Shown: piece by piece, positions 49,845 to 58,999 of the stretch | How positions within the stretch are numbered: the stretch's first letter is position 1 | Layout: every line of letters begins with the position of its first letter | Source: Mycolicibacterium crocinum | Lineage (GTDB): Bacteria > Actinomycetota > Actinomycetes > Mycobacteriales > Mycobacteriaceae | NCBI RefSeq assembly: GCF_022370635.2 | Contig: NZ_CP092362.2 | Coordinates: 558,001-622,000 of the forward strand | Direction of reading: 5' to 3' | Length of the DNA stretch: 64,000 bases | The notes under the pieces: generated by a model | What the model saw: the letters and a program-made list of their open reading frames with translations, nothing else | Database searches by the model: none | Told to the model about the DNA's origin: nothing | Made by a program: the position numbers and the translations under genes

Positions 49845-51500
49845 GTGGCTGGCAGTGGTGTTCAGTACTCCAAGCTGGGCGACCTGCGGGAGGGGTTAGC
49901 CGAAGCGGCGCGCACTGATGAATTGAATGCAGCTCGGACGGTCGAACGCTTTGTCGAGCTCTCACCAGGACACGAGGGCACCCTTAGAGCTCGTCAGCAT
50001 CATTTACTGTCAGGCAGGCGAGGTACTGGGAAGTCAACCCTCCTCCACGTAGTTCGCGCGCACCTGCGCGAATCCGAAGTGCCGGTGGCAGTGGTTGATA
50101 TGGAGAAGTTCAAGAATCGGCCCTTCCCAGACGTTCTCGTTGAAATTCTCATTACCTTGCTCGATGAACTTCGCCCCCCGGTGCGGCTCAAGACGTTTTT
50201 CCGCGACTTGGGGCTCAGGCGCAGGTTCAAAGCATCGCACCGAGAACTGACGGCGATGCTTCGAGACCCACAGAGTTGGAGCAAAGAACTTCGGCGTTCG
50301 TCTAACAAGTCCTCTGGACTTGCGGCGAAGGTGAGCCTCGAAGGAGGTGCAGCCGGGGGTGGTGTAGCCGCCAAGGGCACGCTTTCCTCATCGGGCTCGA
50401 AGGAAGCGGCGAGTTCCGTCGTCGAATCGGCTGCATACGAAGAGCTGAAGATAGAGCGACTCCAACAGCTCGCCAGCAGGCTCTCGGAAGAGTTCTCTGC
50501 CCTGATATCGGATAGCGACGCCGACCGGGCGGTGATTTTTATCGACGATTTTTACTATGTGCGTCTAGAGGACCAACCCCAAGTCCTCGATTATCTGAAG
50601 TCCGTCGCAAAAGGCACCGGGATTTGGTTGAAAGTTGGCGGTGTGGGCGAGCGAATGCGGACTTTTCGTGACGGCGATCCTGCAGTGGGGATGCAGTTAA
50701 ATCAAGATATCTTTCCGTTGGCGATTGACATTACGCTCGACGATTTCGGTACTGCGCAAAGATTCCTAGAACGCATGATGGATGGAATTCTGAAGGATTT
50801 CAATTTGTCGACTGCGCAACTTTTCACCGAGACAGCAAGAAGTCGCATGGTCTTAGCGTGCGGAGGCGCGGTTGCGCGGGACTACATCACCCTCACAAGC
50901 GGGGCGTTAGACGCTGCTGTCGAACGACTCAATCGGGCGGGTGCTCCGGAGCCGCAATCGCTTGTGAATATTCAAGCCGAGGACGTGAACGCTGCCGCAA
51001 GTAAGCGAATGAATAAGAAGGAGGAAGAGGAGCTGAGTCTAGACGCGGGCGAGGACGCTACTCGACTCCGCGTGCGATGGCGTGATGTTTGCGACTTTGT
51101 TCGCGAGATAGATTCCGCTTTTGTGCTCGTCCGCCAGAAAGACCTCGATGAAACGCAGTGGGGCGCTGATATCCGCCAACTCGAAAATCTACGGCTACTC
51201 CACCGGATTCGGGATACGAAGCCCAATGCGCCGAATTGGCGGGGAGTGAAGTGTGTTGTATTTATGGTCGATCTTGGCCAACTTACGGTAAAACGCCTTC
51301 AGAAGGCGATACCTAGGTTTTGGGAAAATACGCAAGAGTTCGACAAACTTCGTCGGGCTGAATGGGTGTACGCCCCCGATTGGGAAGCCAAGCTCTCATC
51401 GCCCAAGCCCTCGCGGACGGCTGCGCCGCAGGGCGAAGCCCCTGCAAGCGGTTCCGATGCGTCCTCGGACGAAGGCACGCTGTCTCTATTCGACGAGTGA
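49845..51500 (+). CDS. P-loop ATPase of unknown function, probable cargo
   Basis: A 551-residue AAA+/STAND-like ATPase. Walker A is GRRGTGKSTLLHVV (about 57-70), Walker B is AVIFIDDFYYV (about 229-239), with a Gly/Ser-rich insert about 155-190 between them. Then comes a lid-type region (GIWLKVGGVGERMRTF) and a C-terminal part that may include a winged helix (NLRLLHRIRDTKPNAPNWRG). The architecture recalls ORC/Cdc6-like or Sll1717-type ATPases, a class often found in anti-phage loci, though the exact family is not recognised. Codon use is more AT-rich than neighbours. Position between integrase and attR suggests cargo. GTG start. Confidence 0.7.
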   Translation: MAGSGVQYSKLGDLREGLAEAARTDELNAARTVERFVELSPGHEGTLRARQHHLLSGRRGTGKSTLLHVVRAHLRESEVPVAVVDMEKFKNRPFPDVLVEILITLLDELRPPVRLKTFFRDLGLRRRFKASHRELTAMLRDPQSWSKELRRSSNKSSGLAAKVSLEGGAAGGGVAAKGTLSSSGSKEAASSVVESAAYEELKIERLQQLASRLSEEFSALISDSDADRAVIFIDDFYYVRLEDQPQVLDYLKSVAKGTGIWLKVGGVGERMRTFRDGDPAVGMQLNQDIFPLAIDITLDDFGTAQRFLERMMDGILKDFNLSTAQLFTETARSRMVLACGGAVARDYITLTSGALDAAVERLNRAGAPEPQSLVNIQAEDVNAAASKRMNKKEEEELSLDAGEDATRLRVRWRDVCDFVREIDSAFVLVRQKDLDETQWGADIRQLENLRLLHRIRDTKPNAPNWRGVKCVVFMVDLGQLTVKRLQKAIPRFWENTQEFDKLRRAEWVYAPDWEAKLSSPKPSRTAAPQGEAPASGSDASSDEGTLSLFDE

Positions 51501-51561
51501 TGCCGCGCAATCACCCCCCAGATCTGACAAGTAGCCGCAGTCGCGGCCCATGCCCGGGGTA

Positions 51562-51575
51562 GTACGGGGGTACGG
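51562..51575. repeat. GTACGG repeats near attR (candidate integrase arm sites)
   Basis: GTACGG at 51562-51567 and 51570-51575, 44-57 bp from the attR core and within the 120-bp non-coding stretch after the ATPase gene. They match the hexamer repeated near attL and would give the two-sided arm layout expected for a tyrosine integrase attP. Confidence 0.5.
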
Positions 51576-51618
51576 AATCAGACGACGGTATGCGAGTCTT
51601 CCGGACAGCCCTGGTAGA

Positions 51619-51666
51619 CGTGGAGCCGATGACGGGAATCGAACCCGCGTATTCAGCTTGGGAAGC
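51619..51666 (-). repeat. attR core in intact tRNA-Gly
   Basis: Exact 48-bp copy of 39372-39419. It covers the 3' 46 positions of the tRNA gene plus two flanking bases, so integration rebuilt a complete tRNA here. The crossover must lie within this identity, which ends at the anticodon stem. Confidence 0.92.
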
Positions 51667-51694
51667 TGATGTTCTGCCATTGAACTACATCGGC
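51621..51694 (-). tRNA. tRNA-Gly (anticodon CCC)
   Basis: Cloverleaf readable on the minus strand: acceptor GCCGATG pairs with CATCGGC, D-arm with TAGTTCAATGGCAGA, anticodon stem TCAGC/GCTGA with loop TTCCCAA (CCC anticodon), T-arm CGGGTTCGATTCCCG, discriminator T and an encoded CCA. It decodes GGG. The element occupies the sequence next to its 3' end. In M. tuberculosis a tRNA-Gly also lies just upstream of dcd (from memory). Confidence 0.93.
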
Positions 51695-51755
51695 AATCGT
51701 GCTGACGAAGGATAGCAACCGCACCACCGCCGGTGCGCGGCTATACGCTCTTCGC

Positions 51756-52337
51756 GTGCTGCTCTCCGATCGTGATATTCGTGCCGCCATCGACGACGGC
51801 CGACTGGGCATCGACCCGTTCGACGACGCCCTGGTACAGCCTTCGAGCGTCGACGTCCGGCTGGACAGCCTGTTCCGGGTCTTCAACAACACCCGCTACA
51901 CCCACATCGACCCCGCCAAACAGCAGGACGAGCTCACCAGCCTGGTTGAACCCCAACATGGCGAACCGTTCGTCCTGCACCCGGGTGAATTCGTCCTCGG
52001 CTCGACGCTGGAGTGCTGCACCCTGCCCGACGACCTCGCCGGGCGTCTGGAAGGCAAGTCGTCGCTCGGCCGCCTCGGCTTGCTCACCCACTCCACCGCC
52101 GGTTTCATCGACCCCGGCTTTTCCGGGCACATCACGCTCGAGCTCTCCAACGTCGCCAACCTGCCGATCACCCTGTGGCCCGGCATGAAGATCGGCCAGC
52201 TGTGCCTGCTGCGGCTGACCAGCCCCGCCCAGAACCCCTACGGCAGCGCCAGCGTCGGCTCCAAATACCAGGGCCAACGCGGCCCGACGCCGTCGCGTTC
52301 GTATCAGAACTTCCTCCAGTCCGAGGCGGGCGCGTAA
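51756..52337 (+). CDS. dcd: dCTP deaminase, probably bifunctional (dCTP to dUMP)
   Basis: A 193-residue trimeric dUTPase-fold enzyme. The N-terminus [12 protein letters not shown], the motif [15 protein letters not shown] with the catalytic Glu later in HITLELSN, and [12 protein letters not shown] at the C-terminal lid all match dCTP deaminases. Mycobacterial Dcd is known to be bifunctional, deaminating dCTP and hydrolysing dUTP to give dUMP for thymidylate. The GTG at 51756 lies a few bases after CTATACGCT, so the message is probably leaderless. First gene right of the element. Confidence 0.93.
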   Translation: MLLSDRDIRAAIDDGRLGIDPFDDALVQPSSVDVRLDSLFRVFNNTRYTHIDPAKQQDELTSLVEPQHGEPFVLHPGEFVLGSTLECCTLPDDLAGRLEGKSSLGRLGLLTHSTAGFIDPGFSGHITLELSNVANLPITLWPGMKIGQLCLLRLTSPAQNPYGSASVGSKYQGQRGPTPSRSYQNFLQSEAGA

Positions 52338-52493
52338 CCTCGAAACTCCAGGGGCTCACGCCACCTACCAGCTAATCCGTTTGGCTGTAACAACTCCGCT
52401 ACCTGCGGCGATGAACTCTACGGTTAAGCGGCTCTAGCAGGGCGGAGCGTAGCAGCGGGTCGGGGAGATCCAGCAAACAACCTTGGAGGGGTA

Positions 52494-54254
52494 GTGGACA
52501 TCGCACTTGGTGTGTCCATGACGCCGACGGCGGTGCGCATGGTGCTGGTCGAAGGCGAGAAGGCAGACGGCGTGACCGTCGACCATGACGCGTTCGACAT
52601 CGAGACCGGCGAAGGTGCAGCAACCGCGGCCGATCAGGTGGTCACAGCGATTCTCGGTACCCGGGAAAGCGCGGCCGAAGGCGGGCACCGTTTGGTGTCG
52701 ACCGGTATCACCTGGACCGACCACGCCGCGGCAGCGGGAGTGCGCGACGCCCTCGCCGCGCGCAAGATCGACGACGTCATCCTCGTGTCCGAGCTCCACG
52801 CTGCCGGTGCGTTGGCGCAAGCCGTCGGCCAGACCGTCGGCTATGACCGCACGGCCCTGATGTTCCTCGAGCGCGACACCGCGACCGTCTCGGTGGTGGA
52901 CACCGCCACCGGCGACATCGTCAAGGTGCAGACCGAACATCTGCACGCCCAGGACGCGGTGGCCGAACTACAGCGCATGCTCGTCGGCCTGGAGGCCATC
53001 GCCGAGCCGCCGCAGGGCGTGTTCGTCCTTGGCTCCGGCGTCGACGTGGCCGCGGTCAAATCCCAACTCGCGCTGGGCACCACGCTGCCGGTGCACGCTC
53101 CCGACGAAGCCGAGCTCGCGCTCGCCCGCGGCGCCGCCCTGGCGTCGGCGACCGCCCCGCGCTACGACGCCTCGACCGTCGGCCTCGCCTACGCCCAGGA
53201 TCCCGACGGCACCACCGCAGGCAAGATCTACCCGGCCGCCGGCGCGTACCCCGCAGGCGCCAGCACCGAGATGTCCGAAGCCGGTACCCAGATGGCCGCC
53301 GCCGGTTACATGGCCCCGCTCGGGTACAGCGAAGTGCTGGACGAGCTGGATGGCGATCTCGGCTACGACGCCGTCCCCGCCGAAGAGCTCGACTTCGCTC
53401 CGGACGATTCCGGGCGCAAGCCGTTCCTGCTGGTCGGCAGCGCGCTGACGTCGATCTTCGTGGTTGGTGTCGTCGCGTTGGTGATCTCGCTGGCGGTCAG
53501 CATCCGCCCGACCGTCGATCAGCGGCCCAGCCCCGCCGAGAGCGTGATCGTGCCGAGCAGCCAGCCGGCCGCGCCCGCCGTTCAGCAGGCCGCACCGCCG
53601 GCTCCGCCGTCGGCCCCGTCGGTGCCCGACACCATCCAGGAGCCGATCCCGGTGGTGCAGCAGGCGCCCCGGACGGTGTTTGTGACGCCGGCCCCGCAAG
53701 CCCCGGCTCCGGCCCCGGCCGCACCCGCGCCAGCTCCTGCGGCTCCCGCTCCCGTCCCGGAAGCCCCGGTTCCTGCGCCGGCGCCCATCGCGCCGGTGAT
53801 CCCGGCCCCGATCCTGCCGCCGCCGGTGATCGTGTTGCCGCCGCCGCTGTTGCCGCCGTTCCTGCGGCCGCCGCGGCCGCGGGACTACCCGACGTATCCC
53901 TCGTCGCCGAACCACCCGTCGTACCCCTCGACCCCGCCGACGCAGCCGTCGTACCCCTCGACCCCGCCGACGCAGCCGTCGTACCCGTCGACGCCGTCAA
54001 CGCCGCAGCAGCCTTCGCAGCCGTCGGCGCCCGTCACGGAAGCGCCGAGCTACCCGGCTCCGGCCGCGGGTGGCTCAGGCTCAGGCGGTTACGGCGGTGG
54101 TTCGGGTGGCTACGGGAGCGGCTCGGGCAGCGGTTCCGGGTCGAGCTCCGGGTCCGAGGGCTCCGACGGCTCGCGTTCCAGCGGCTCGGGTGGATCACGC
54201 AGCGGTGGGGGATCGCAAAGTCCCCTGTGGCCGTTCCCCAGTTTCGGGCACTGA
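52494..54254 (+). CDS. membrane protein with actin-like N-terminus and Pro-rich extracellular repeats
   Basis: A 586-residue protein of the mycobacterial DUF7159-like type. Residues about 1-215 resemble an ASKHA (actin/Hsp70-like) fold: MDIALGVSMTPTAVRMVLVE with a phosphate-loop-like start, VGYDRTALMFLERDTATVSV, FVLGSGVDV. A membrane segment follows at about 307-335 (FLLVGSALTSIFVVGVVALV). Residues about 345-586 are Pro/Ala-rich then Ser/Gly-rich, with YPSTPPTQPS repeats encoded by a 30-bp tandem repeat. The GTG at 52494 follows TTGGAGGGG. Function unknown; a sensor or envelope scaffold linking cytoplasm to wall is possible. Confidence 0.7.
   Translation: MDIALGVSMTPTAVRMVLVEGEKADGVTVDHDAFDIETGEGAATAADQVVTAILGTRESAAEGGHRLVSTGITWTDHAAAAGVRDALAARKIDDVILVSELHAAGALAQAVGQTVGYDRTALMFLERDTATVSVVDTATGDIVKVQTEHLHAQDAVAELQRMLVGLEAIAEPPQGVFVLGSGVDVAAVKSQLALGTTLPVHAPDEAELALARGAALASATAPRYDASTVGLAYAQDPDGTTAGKIYPAAGAYPAGASTEMSEAGTQMAAAGYMAPLGYSEVLDELDGDLGYDAVPAEELDFAPDDSGRKPFLLVGSALTSIFVVGVVALVISLAVSIRPTVDQRPSPAESVIVPSSQPAAPAVQQAAPPAPPSAPSVPDTIQEPIPVVQQAPRTVFVTPAPQAPAPAPAAPAPAPAAPAPVPEAPVPAPAPIAPVIPAPILPPPVIVLPPPLLPPFLRPPRPRDYPTYPSSPNHPSYPSTPPTQPSYPSTPPTQPSYPSTPSTPQQPSQPSAPVTEAPSYPAPAAGGSGSGGYGGGSGGYGSGSGSGSGSSSGSEGSDGSRSSGSGGSRSGGGSQSPLWPFPSFGH
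53919..53978 (+). repeat. 30-bp coding tandem repeat (two exact copies plus a degenerate third)
   Basis: 53919-53948 and 53949-53978 are identical (beginning TCGTACCCCTCGACCCCGCC), coding for S-Y-P-S-T-P-P-T-Q-P. A diverged copy follows at 53979-54008. Such units in a Pro-rich tail are likely to vary in number between strains. Confidence 0.8.
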
Positions 54255-54321
54255 CGCCGGAGTTCACCCGGCGTTAGCCTCGCGCTCAGTGTCGCGATGC
54301 AGTCACATCATTGTGGCTGCC

Positions 54322-54328
54322 TATAGAT
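54322..54328 (+). promoter_or_regulatory. -10 element for udgA, leaderless type
   Basis: TATAGAT ends 6 bp before the GTG at 54335, so the message would begin at or very near the start codon. No convincing -35 hexamer is seen. Confidence 0.5.
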
Positions 54329-54334
54329 GGCAGT

Positions 54335-55663
54335 GTGCGATGCACTGTTTTTGGTACGGGCTATCTAGGAGCGACCCACGCCGCCGGAATGGCCGAGCTC
54401 GGCCATGACGTCGTCGGGATCGATATCGATCCAGGCAAGATCGCCAAACTGTCGTCTGGTGACATTCCGTTCTACGAGCCTGGACTGGCGAAGATGTTGC
54501 AGGACAATCTCTCTGCCGGTCGCCTGCAGTTCACCACTGACTATGACGTAGCAGCCGATTTCGCGGACGTGCACTTCCTCGGCGTCGGCACTCCGCAGAA
54601 AAAGGGCGAGTACGGTGCCGATCTGCGCCACGTCAACGCTGTTATCGACGAACTGGTTCCGCGTCTGACCCGGCCATCGGTAATCGTCGGCAAGTCGACA
54701 GTTCCGGTGGGTACGGCCGCCGCGCTGAGCGCTCGCGCCCAATCGCTGGCACCGGACGGCGTGGATGTCGAAATCGCGTGGAATCCGGAGTTCCTCCGCG
54801 AGGGCTTCGCGGTGCAGGACACCCTCCACCCGGATCGCATAGTCGTTGGCGTGCAACCCGATTCGAAGCGCGCGGAGGCGGTGCTGCGGGAGATGTACGC
54901 ACCGTTGCTCGCCGAGGATGTGCCGTTCTTGCTCACCGACCTGCAGACCGCGGAATTGGTCAAGGTGTCTGCCAACGCCTTTCTGGCCACCAAGATCTCG
55001 TTCATCAACGCCATCTCCGAGGTGTGCGAGGCCGCCGGTGCCGACGTCCGTGTCCTGGCCGACGCGCTGGGTTACGACCCGCGCATCGGACGACGATTCC
55101 TCAACGCGGGCTTGGGTTTTGGCGGTGGTTGCCTGCCCAAGGACATTCGCGCCTTCATGGCTCGGGCCGGCGAGCTCGGCGCTAACCATGCGCTGACGTT
55201 CCTGCGCGAGGTCGACAGCATCAACATGCGCCGGCGGACCCGGATGGTCGAGCTGGCCACCACCGCGTGCGGCGGATCTCTGCTCGGCGCCAACGTCGCG
55301 GTGCTGGGCGCCGCCTTCAAGCCCGAATCCGACGATGTGCGGGATTCCCCGGCGCTGAACGTCGCCGGCATGCTGCAACTCAACGGCGCCACGGTGAACG
55401 TCTACGACCCGAAAGCCATGGAGAATTCACAGCGGCTGTTCCCGACGCTGAATTATTCGACGTCGGCACTGGAGGCCTGCGATCGCGCCGACGCGGTGCT
55501 GGTGCTCACCGAATGGCAGGAGTTCGTCGACCTCGATCCCGACGAACTGGCGCAGACCGTCCGGGCCAGAGTTGTTGTCGACGGTCGCAATTGCCTGGAC
55601 GCCGCGCGCTGGACCGCTGCGGGATGGAAGATTTTTGCGTTGGGCCGTCCGGTGTTGACGTAG
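54335..55663 (+). CDS. udgA: UDP-glucose 6-dehydrogenase
   Basis: A 442-residue nucleotide-sugar dehydrogenase. N-terminal NAD motif VFGTGYLGATHAAGMAE, the UDP-sugar segment FYEPGLAKML, VGKSTVPVGT, NPEFLREGFA, and the catalytic Cys at about residue 266 in GFGGGCLPKDI. C-terminal domain VLGAAFKPESDDVRDSPA. It oxidises UDP-glucose to UDP-glucuronate with NAD, feeding envelope sugars. The GTG at 54335 gives the Rossmann start directly and follows a TATAGAT -10 element. Matches Rv0322 by position. Confidence 0.9.
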   Translation: MRCTVFGTGYLGATHAAGMAELGHDVVGIDIDPGKIAKLSSGDIPFYEPGLAKMLQDNLSAGRLQFTTDYDVAADFADVHFLGVGTPQKKGEYGADLRHVNAVIDELVPRLTRPSVIVGKSTVPVGTAAALSARAQSLAPDGVDVEIAWNPEFLREGFAVQDTLHPDRIVVGVQPDSKRAEAVLREMYAPLLAEDVPFLLTDLQTAELVKVSANAFLATKISFINAISEVCEAAGADVRVLADALGYDPRIGRRFLNAGLGFGGGCLPKDIRAFMARAGELGANHALTFLREVDSINMRRRTRMVELATTACGGSLLGANVAVLGAAFKPESDDVRDSPALNVAGMLQLNGATVNVYDPKAMENSQRLFPTLNYSTSALEACDRADAVLVLTEWQEFVDLDPDELAQTVRARVVVDGRNCLDAARWTAAGWKIFALGRPVLT

Positions 55664-55673
55664 GTTCGCTGTC

Positions 55674-56438
55674 GTGGACTTCGCAACTGCCCTCCTTGCC
55701 GAAAACGCCGCGTTCGCCGACCTTCTGCGTGATGCCGACCTGTCGATCCCGGTGCCGACCTGCCCGGAGTGGACGCTCGAGCAGCTGATGCGGCACGTCG
55801 GGCGTGGTGACCGCTGGTGCGCGCAGATTGTCGCCGAGCAGTCGATGGACTTCATCGACCCGCGCACCGTCGAAGGCGGTAAGCCCCCGGCCGGCCGGGA
55901 CAACGAGATCGCGTGGCTGCAGGCCGGTCCGCGTCAACTCATCGACGCCGTCGCCGCCACCGGCGCTGACACCGCGGTGTGGACGTTCCTGGGCCCGCGG
56001 CCCGCCTCGTGGTGGATTCGGCGGCGCCTGCACGAGGTCGTCGTCCATCGGGCCGACGCCGCGATCGCGTTGGGCATCGACTACGACGTCGATCCCGCGC
56101 TGGCCGCCGACGCCATCACCGAATGGCTGGAGCGCGTCGAGATCCAGGCGGACGAAGAGGGCCCGGCCGGCGGCGACCGGCCGGTGGCCGACGAACACTC
56201 GATCCACCTGCACGCCACTGATTCCGGCCTCGGCGAGGCGGGGGAGTGGACCATCCTCGGACGTCCCGACGGCATCGCCGTCGAACAGGGACACGGCAAA
56301 GCCACGGTCGCGCTGCGGGGGCCGGCACGGGACCTGCTGCTGGCCGTCGTACGTCGACGCAGCGCAGCAGAAGAAGGCGTGGAAATTTTCGGCGACTCGG
56401 GTGTCTGGGACACCTGGCTGGCACGCACACCGTTTTAG
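55674..56438 (+). CDS. mycothiol-dependent maleylpyruvate isomerase family protein
   Basis: A 254-residue protein with the MDMPI_N/DinB-like four-helix fold: NAAFADLLRDADLSIPVPTC, PEWTLEQLMRHVGRGDRWCA (metal-His), and RRRLHEVVVHRADAAIALG (His pair), followed by a C-terminal MDMPI_C domain. Known members use mycothiol or bind divalent metal; many are general thiol-dependent detoxification enzymes. The GTG start is 10 bp after udgA, so probably one operon. Confidence 0.78.
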   Translation: MDFATALLAENAAFADLLRDADLSIPVPTCPEWTLEQLMRHVGRGDRWCAQIVAEQSMDFIDPRTVEGGKPPAGRDNEIAWLQAGPRQLIDAVAATGADTAVWTFLGPRPASWWIRRRLHEVVVHRADAAIALGIDYDVDPALAADAITEWLERVEIQADEEGPAGGDRPVADEHSIHLHATDSGLGEAGEWTILGRPDGIAVEQGHGKATVALRGPARDLLLAVVRRRSAAEEGVEIFGDSGVWDTWLARTPF

Positions 56439-56456
56439 CCCGGTAGTTTGAGCGAA

Positions 56457-56831
56457 ATGAGCACTTCAGAGATCGCCACCGTGCTGGCCTGGCATGACGC
56501 ACTGAGCACGTCTGACCTGGACACATTGATCTCGCTGTCCAGTGACGACATCGAGATCGGTGACGCCGAAGGGGCAGCGCAGGGCCACGCGGCGCTGCGG
56601 GACTGGGCGCAGCGCTTGGCCGCGACCGTCGAGGTGGGCCAGATTTACTACCGCGACGGCGTGGTCGTCGTGCAGGAGCGGTTGACGTCGAACACCGATC
56701 CGTCCGACGTGCGGACCACGGCGGCGGCCTTCCGCGTGGTGCACGACCACGTCACCTCGGTGTTCCGCCACAACGATCTGGCCTCGGCGCTCGCGGCCAC
56801 CGACATGTCCGACAACGACCTGCAGGTCTGA
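56457..56831 (+). CDS. SnoaL/NTF2-like small protein
   Basis: A 124-residue NTF2-fold protein: [52 protein letters not shown] and a beta-rich end ([31 protein letters not shown]). The ATG at 56457 is preferred over the TTG at 56448. It ends 2 bp before the rmlA start, suggesting coupled expression. Activity unknown. Confidence 0.7.
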   Translation: MSTSEIATVLAWHDALSTSDLDTLISLSSDDIEIGDAEGAAQGHAALRDWAQRLAATVEVGQIYYRDGVVVVQERLTSNTDPSDVRTTAAAFRVVHDHVTSVFRHNDLASALAATDMSDNDLQV

Positions 56832-56833
56832 AC

Positions 56834-57700
56834 TTGCGCGGGATCATCCTGGCCGGCGGGTCGGGGACGCGGCTGTATCCGATCACCCAAGGTGTCAGTA
56901 AGCAGCTGCTGCCCGTCTACGACAAGCCGATGATCTACTACCCGCTGTCCACTTTGTTGATGGCGGGCATCCGCGACATCCTGGTGATCACCACCGCGCA
57001 TGACGCCCCGGCGTTTCACCGGCTGCTCGGCGACGGATCCCAGTTCGGCATCGCCATCAGCTACGCGGTGCAGGACCGGCCCGACGGGCTGGCCCAGGCG
57101 TTCCTGATCGGAGCCGAACACATCGGCACCGGTCCTGTCGCACTTGTGCTGGGCGACAACATCTTCTACGGACCCGGTGTCGGAACCAGCCTCACACGAT
57201 TCCGTGATCTCCAGGGGGCGGCGATCTTCGCCTACCGGGTCGCCGATCCCGCGGCGTACGGTGTCGTCGAATTTGCCGACGACGGCACCGCACTGTCGTT
57301 GGAGGAGAAGCCGGCCACCCCCAAGTCCAGTTACGCGGTGCCGGGGCTGTATTTCTACGACAACGACGTCATCGAGATCGCCCGCGGCCTGCGACCGTCG
57401 CCGCGCGGTGAACTCGAGATCACCGAGGTCAACCAGACCTACCTGGACCAGGGCCGGCTGACGGTCGAGGTGCTGCCCCGCGGCAGCGCCTGGCTGGACA
57501 CCGGAACCTTCGATTCACTCTTGGACGCAAGCGATTTCGTACGCACCATCGAATACCGGCAAGGGCTCAAGGTGTCCTGTCCCGAAGAGGTCGCCTGGCG
57601 GATGGGCTTCATCGACGACGAGCGGCTGGCCAAGCGCGCGGCGGCGCTCGTCAAGTCGGGCTATGGCGGCTATCTGATGAAGCTGCTGGACCAGGGGTAG
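56834..57700 (+). CDS. rmlA: glucose-1-phosphate thymidylyltransferase
   Basis: A 288-residue nucleotidyltransferase making dTDP-glucose, the first step to dTDP-rhamnose for the arabinogalactan linker and glycolipids. Family blocks: [53 protein letters not shown], and [20 protein letters not shown]. The TTG at 56834 encodes the first residue of the conserved N-terminus, so a TTG start is well supported. Length is that of RmlA. It overlaps the convergent YibE/F gene by 50 bp. Confidence 0.93.
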   Translation: MRGIILAGGSGTRLYPITQGVSKQLLPVYDKPMIYYPLSTLLMAGIRDILVITTAHDAPAFHRLLGDGSQFGIAISYAVQDRPDGLAQAFLIGAEHIGTGPVALVLGDNIFYGPGVGTSLTRFRDLQGAAIFAYRVADPAAYGVVEFADDGTALSLEEKPATPKSSYAVPGLYFYDNDVIEIARGLRPSPRGELEITEVNQTYLDQGRLTVEVLPRGSAWLDTGTFDSLLDASDFVRTIEYRQGLKVSCPEEVAWRMGFIDDERLAKRAAALVKSGYGGYLMKLLDQG

Positions 57701-58895
57701 CCAGCACGGCGGCGATCGCGGTGGTCAGCGGAACCGACAGGGCCAGAGCGATACCGCCTACCGCCGAACGCGCGATCTCAATGGCCACGCTCTCACTCGT
57801 CAGCACATCGGACAGCGAGCGATTGGCCACACTGAACAGCAGCAGTAGCGGCAGCGAGCTGCCGGCGTAGGCCAGCACCAGGGTGTAGACCGTGCTGGCG
57901 ATGTGGTCGCTGCCGATCCGCATGGCGCTCACGAAGATCTGCTTGCGCGAGCCGTGCCCGGCGTGGGCCAGCTCGAACACTGCCGACGCCTGGGTGATCG
58001 TCACGTCATTGAGCACACCCAGCGAGCCGATGATGAACCCGGCCAGCAGCAAGCCCTGGATGGACACATGACCCATGTAGGCGGCAACTTCGTTGTTCTG
58101 ATCTTCCGACAGCCCGGTCAGGTGTGCGAGTTCGATTGCAGCCCAGGACAACCCGCCTGCCAACAGCATCGCGGTCAGTGTACCCAGCAGGGCGGCGCTG
58201 GTGCGGAGGCTGACTCCGTGCGCCAGATAGATGACGGCATAGAGGATCGCCGCCGACGCGACCAAGGCCAACGGCACCGCCGGGGCGCCGTCCCGCAGTG
58301 CCGGAAGCAGAAATACCACCAGGACCACGAAGGCGACGACGATTCCGACCAGCGCGCGCAGTCCGCGCCAGCGCGCGACCGCCACGATGACGATCGCGAA
58401 CGCCGCCGCCAAGGCGATCAACGGCCAGGTGCGCTCGTAGTCGTAGAACGCGTAGCTGGTGGTGCCTTGCTGGTCGACTTGGCGGAAGATCCGAATCGAA
58501 TCACCCGCCAACAGGTTTGGTTGACCGGGGCCGGGAGAGAACTCCAGCATCGTGGACGCACCCCGGTTGGGGCCGCTGTCGATGGCCACCACCGTCTGCA
58601 CGCAGCTGCCGCTGCCGGCAATCCCGGGTGCCGGCGCCGCGGTGAGGACCTGACCTGCCGACGGGCTGCTGCAGTCGGCGAGGCTGCTGGACAGCACGTG
58701 CCCGCCTTCGGTGGTGACCGCCCCGCCCGCTGCGTTCTGGAACGGCAGCGGAATGTCGACTCGTGCGCCACTCGGCCACAACAGCACCGCGGCGATCACC
58801 ACTGTCAGGCCGATCACGGCCAGCGCGACGACCACGATGCGGGCGGCCAGCGGGCTCAGCGGTGCCGGGCCGGTGTGCGAATGCGAATGCGCCAC
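57651..58895 (-). CDS. YibE/F family integral membrane protein
   Basis: A 414-residue protein of the YibE/YibF family: a His-rich cytoplasmic start (MAHSHSHTG), TM1, an extracytoplasmic domain of about 110 residues with two or three Cys, and then a cluster of about seven membrane segments. Characteristic later stretches are [40 protein letters not shown] and [19 protein letters not shown]. The family is found widely, and its transported substrate is unknown. It converges on rmlA. Confidence 0.8.
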   Translation of the reverse strand: MAHSHSHTGPAPLSPLAARIVVVALAVIGLTVVIAAVLLWPSGARVDIPLPFQNAAGGAVTTEGGHVLSSSLADCSSPSAGQVLTAAPAPGIAGSGSCVQTVVAIDSGPNRGASTMLEFSPGPGQPNLLAGDSIRIFRQVDQQGTTSYAFYDYERTWPLIALAAAFAIVIVAVARWRGLRALVGIVVAFVVLVVFLLPALRDGAPAVPLALVASAAILYAVIYLAHGVSLRTSAALLGTLTAMLLAGGLSWAAIELAHLTGLSEDQNNEVAAYMGHVSIQGLLLAGFIIGSLGVLNDVTITQASAVFELAHAGHGSRKQIFVSAMRIGSDHIASTVYTLVLAYAGSSLPLLLLFSVANRSLSDVLTSESVAIEIARSAVGGIALALSVPLTTAIAAVLATPGPAASSDSRHSPT

Positions 58896-58999
58896 CCGGA
58901 CAGGGTAGAGGCGTTCACTGGAGATTTAAGTAGCCGACTACGCTAAGCGGCTCCTCCGATCCGCCGCATGCTCAACCCACCAGGATCAAGGAGGAGCGG

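Larger units (their letters stand above)
39372..51666. mobile_element. 12.2-kb integrated phage-satellite-like element in tRNA-Gly
   Basis: Bounded by a 48-bp perfect direct repeat (39372-39419 and 51619-51666) that equals the 3' portion of the tRNA-Gly(CCC) gene; unit length from repeat to repeat 12,247 bp. Contents: left-end unknown gene, reverse-strand capsid-like operon, excisionase-like regulator and Cys-rich protein, structured leader and second HTH, primase/helicase, iteron array with coupled small frames, HGG zinc protein, serine recombinase, 90-aa protein, tyrosine integrase and P-loop ATPase. No tail, portal, large terminase or lysis genes are visible. Size and content resemble phiRv1/phiRv2 and capsid-forming PICIs more than a full prophage or a conjugative element. 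Confidence 0.85.

Noticed and set aside
39372..51666. Complete functional prophage
   Set aside because: No portal, large terminase, tail, tape measure or lysis genes; 12 kb is too small. A satellite is the better reading.
39372..51666. Conjugative actinomycete element (AICE)
   Set aside because: No FtsK/TraB-type translocase or relaxase visible, while capsid-like and terminase-type proteins are present.
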